From the NCBI RefSeq assembly GCF_020850895.1, contig NZ_JADZDS010000104.1:1-62025 (forward strand): a stretch of DNA of 62,025 bases, in the 5' to 3' direction. A program made the position numbers and the translations under genes. The notes under the pieces are model-generated. The model had not been told where the DNA came from, did not search any database, and worked only from the letters and a program-made list of their open reading frames with translations. This DNA comes from Thermomonas sp. Lineage in GTDB: Bacteria; Pseudomonadota; Gammaproteobacteria; Xanthomonadales; Xanthomonadaceae. Below, in pieces: positions 61,560 through 62,025 of the stretch; within the stretch, counting starts at the first letter, position 1; each line of letters begins with the position of its first letter.

Positions 61560-62025
61560 TCACACGTCGAGATTGGCGACTTTCAGGGCATTGCTTTCGA
61601 TGAAGTCGCGGCGCGGTTCGACCACGTCGCCCATCAGCATGCTGAAGATGGCGTCGGCTTCGACCGCATCATCCAGCTTGACCTGCAGCAGGCGCCGGGT
61701 TTCCGGGTTGACCGTGGTGTCCCAGAGCTGTTCCGGGTTCATTTCACCCAGGCCCTTGAAGCGCTGGATCTGGCGACCTTTCTTGGCTTCTTCCAGCAAC
61801 CAAGCTTGCGCTTCGGCGAAGTTGCGCACGGCTTGGCTGCCCTTGCCGCGCACCACCCGCGCGCCGGGGCGCACCAGCTCGTGCAGCAGGCTCGCGGCCT
61901 CGCGCACCAGCCGAAGTTCGCCGTGGTCGAACAAGGCCTGCGGTAGCACTTGGGTCAATTCCTCGCCCATGTGGCTGCGGATCACCAGCAGCGCCGCCGG
62001 TCGGCCGGGTTCTGCCGGCTGCCAA
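61560..62025 (-). CDS. gyrB: DNA gyrase subunit B, 3' end (partial)
   Basis: C-terminal 154 codons of gyrB, cut by the window edge. [19 protein letters not shown] and ETRRLLQV, and the end [15 protein letters not shown] are the standard GyrB end. GyrB is the ATPase and TOPRIM subunit of the supercoiling enzyme; its ATPase and active-site residues lie outside the window. Stop at 61560. Next downstream on the same strand is the TPR protein, after a 208-base gap that holds no gene I can see. Confidence 0.95.
   Translation of the reverse strand, partial: WQPAEPGRPAALLVIRSHMGEELTQVLPQALFDHGELRLVREAASLLHELVRPGARVVRGKGSQAVRNFAEAQAWLLEEAKKGRQIQRFKGLGEMNPEQLWDTTVNPETRRLLQVKLDDAVEADAIFSMLMGDVVEPRRDFIESNALKVANLDV

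Noticed and set aside
1-62025. CRISPR arrays, tRNA/rRNA genes, prophage or insertion sequence
   Set aside because: No direct repeat-spacer series, no tRNA arm pattern, no transposase or phage gene was seen; XerC is the housekeeping recombinase.

Overview
The window is a high-GC chromosomal segment of a gammaproteobacterium, almost certainly of the Xanthomonadaceae/Lysobacteraceae (Lysobacter, Luteimonas, Thermomonas, Stenotrophomonas and relatives). The main reasons are the order tonB-exbB-exbD-exbD beside pdxJ, the lptM-dapF-DUF484-xerC cluster followed by hslVU, an Lrp-type regulator divergent from phhA, and the style of the intergenic repeats. The genus cannot be fixed from the sequence alone. 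It is mostly core chromosome with dense coding. I found no phage, insertion sequence, CRISPR array, tRNA or rRNA.

Layout. 1-7 kb: a WYL regulator coupled to a patatin-like hydrolase, a small membrane protein, and two exported S9 (prolyl oligopeptidase-type) peptidases separated by a multi-hairpin repeat. 6.9-12.5 kb: a DUF454 membrane protein, then lptM, dapF, DUF484, xerC, a Cys-rich small protein, and the heat-shock protease hslVU with a clear sigma-32 promoter and a long hairpin between its two genes. 12.6-18.4 kb (minus strand): PEBP protein, acyltransferase, hotdog thioesterase, YkvA-like protein, lipoprotein phospholipase D, sixA, and a ParA-like ATPase. 18.5-28.3 kb: a cytochrome c-FTR1 iron permease fusion with a candidate Fur box, an M61 peptidase, an I78 protease-inhibitor lipoprotein, DUF2239, folE, a HEAT-repeat exported protein, aidB and a small secreted protein.

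28.3-39 kb: recD, recB and recC overlap by ATGA and follow rmuC, giving a DNA-repair block transcribed leftwards. 39-45 kb: a VIT-type metal transporter with a broken partial copy upstream, a metallophosphoesterase, rlmI, a yybP-ykoY (Mn2+) riboswitch in front of a TerC-family membrane protein, a rhomboid protease and a DUF2238 protein. 45-51.8 kb: a patatin lipoprotein, a leftward cluster of a second folE, an ECF sigma factor and two small membrane proteins, a Rieske-FAD oxidoreductase, an Lrp-type regulator and phhA. 51.9-57.5 kb: fbp, an SLC13-type permease with RCK_C domains, cardiolipin synthase, a small membrane protein and pdxJ. 57.6-62 kb: the TonB-ExbB-ExbD-ExbD energy system with a good terminator, a secreted TPR protein and the 3' end of gyrB.

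Themes. Metal handling recurs (FTR1 fusion, VIT, Mn2+ riboswitch/TerC, TonB system). So do exported peptidases and an inhibitor, and pterin chemistry (two GTP cyclohydrolases I and a pterin-dependent phenylalanine hydroxylase). The less ordinary signals are the hslV-hslU hairpin, the second folE in a sigma-factor cluster, the cytochrome-permease fusion with its Fur box, and the VIT gene remnant. I see no clearly new multi-gene system; these are leads rather than proofs.
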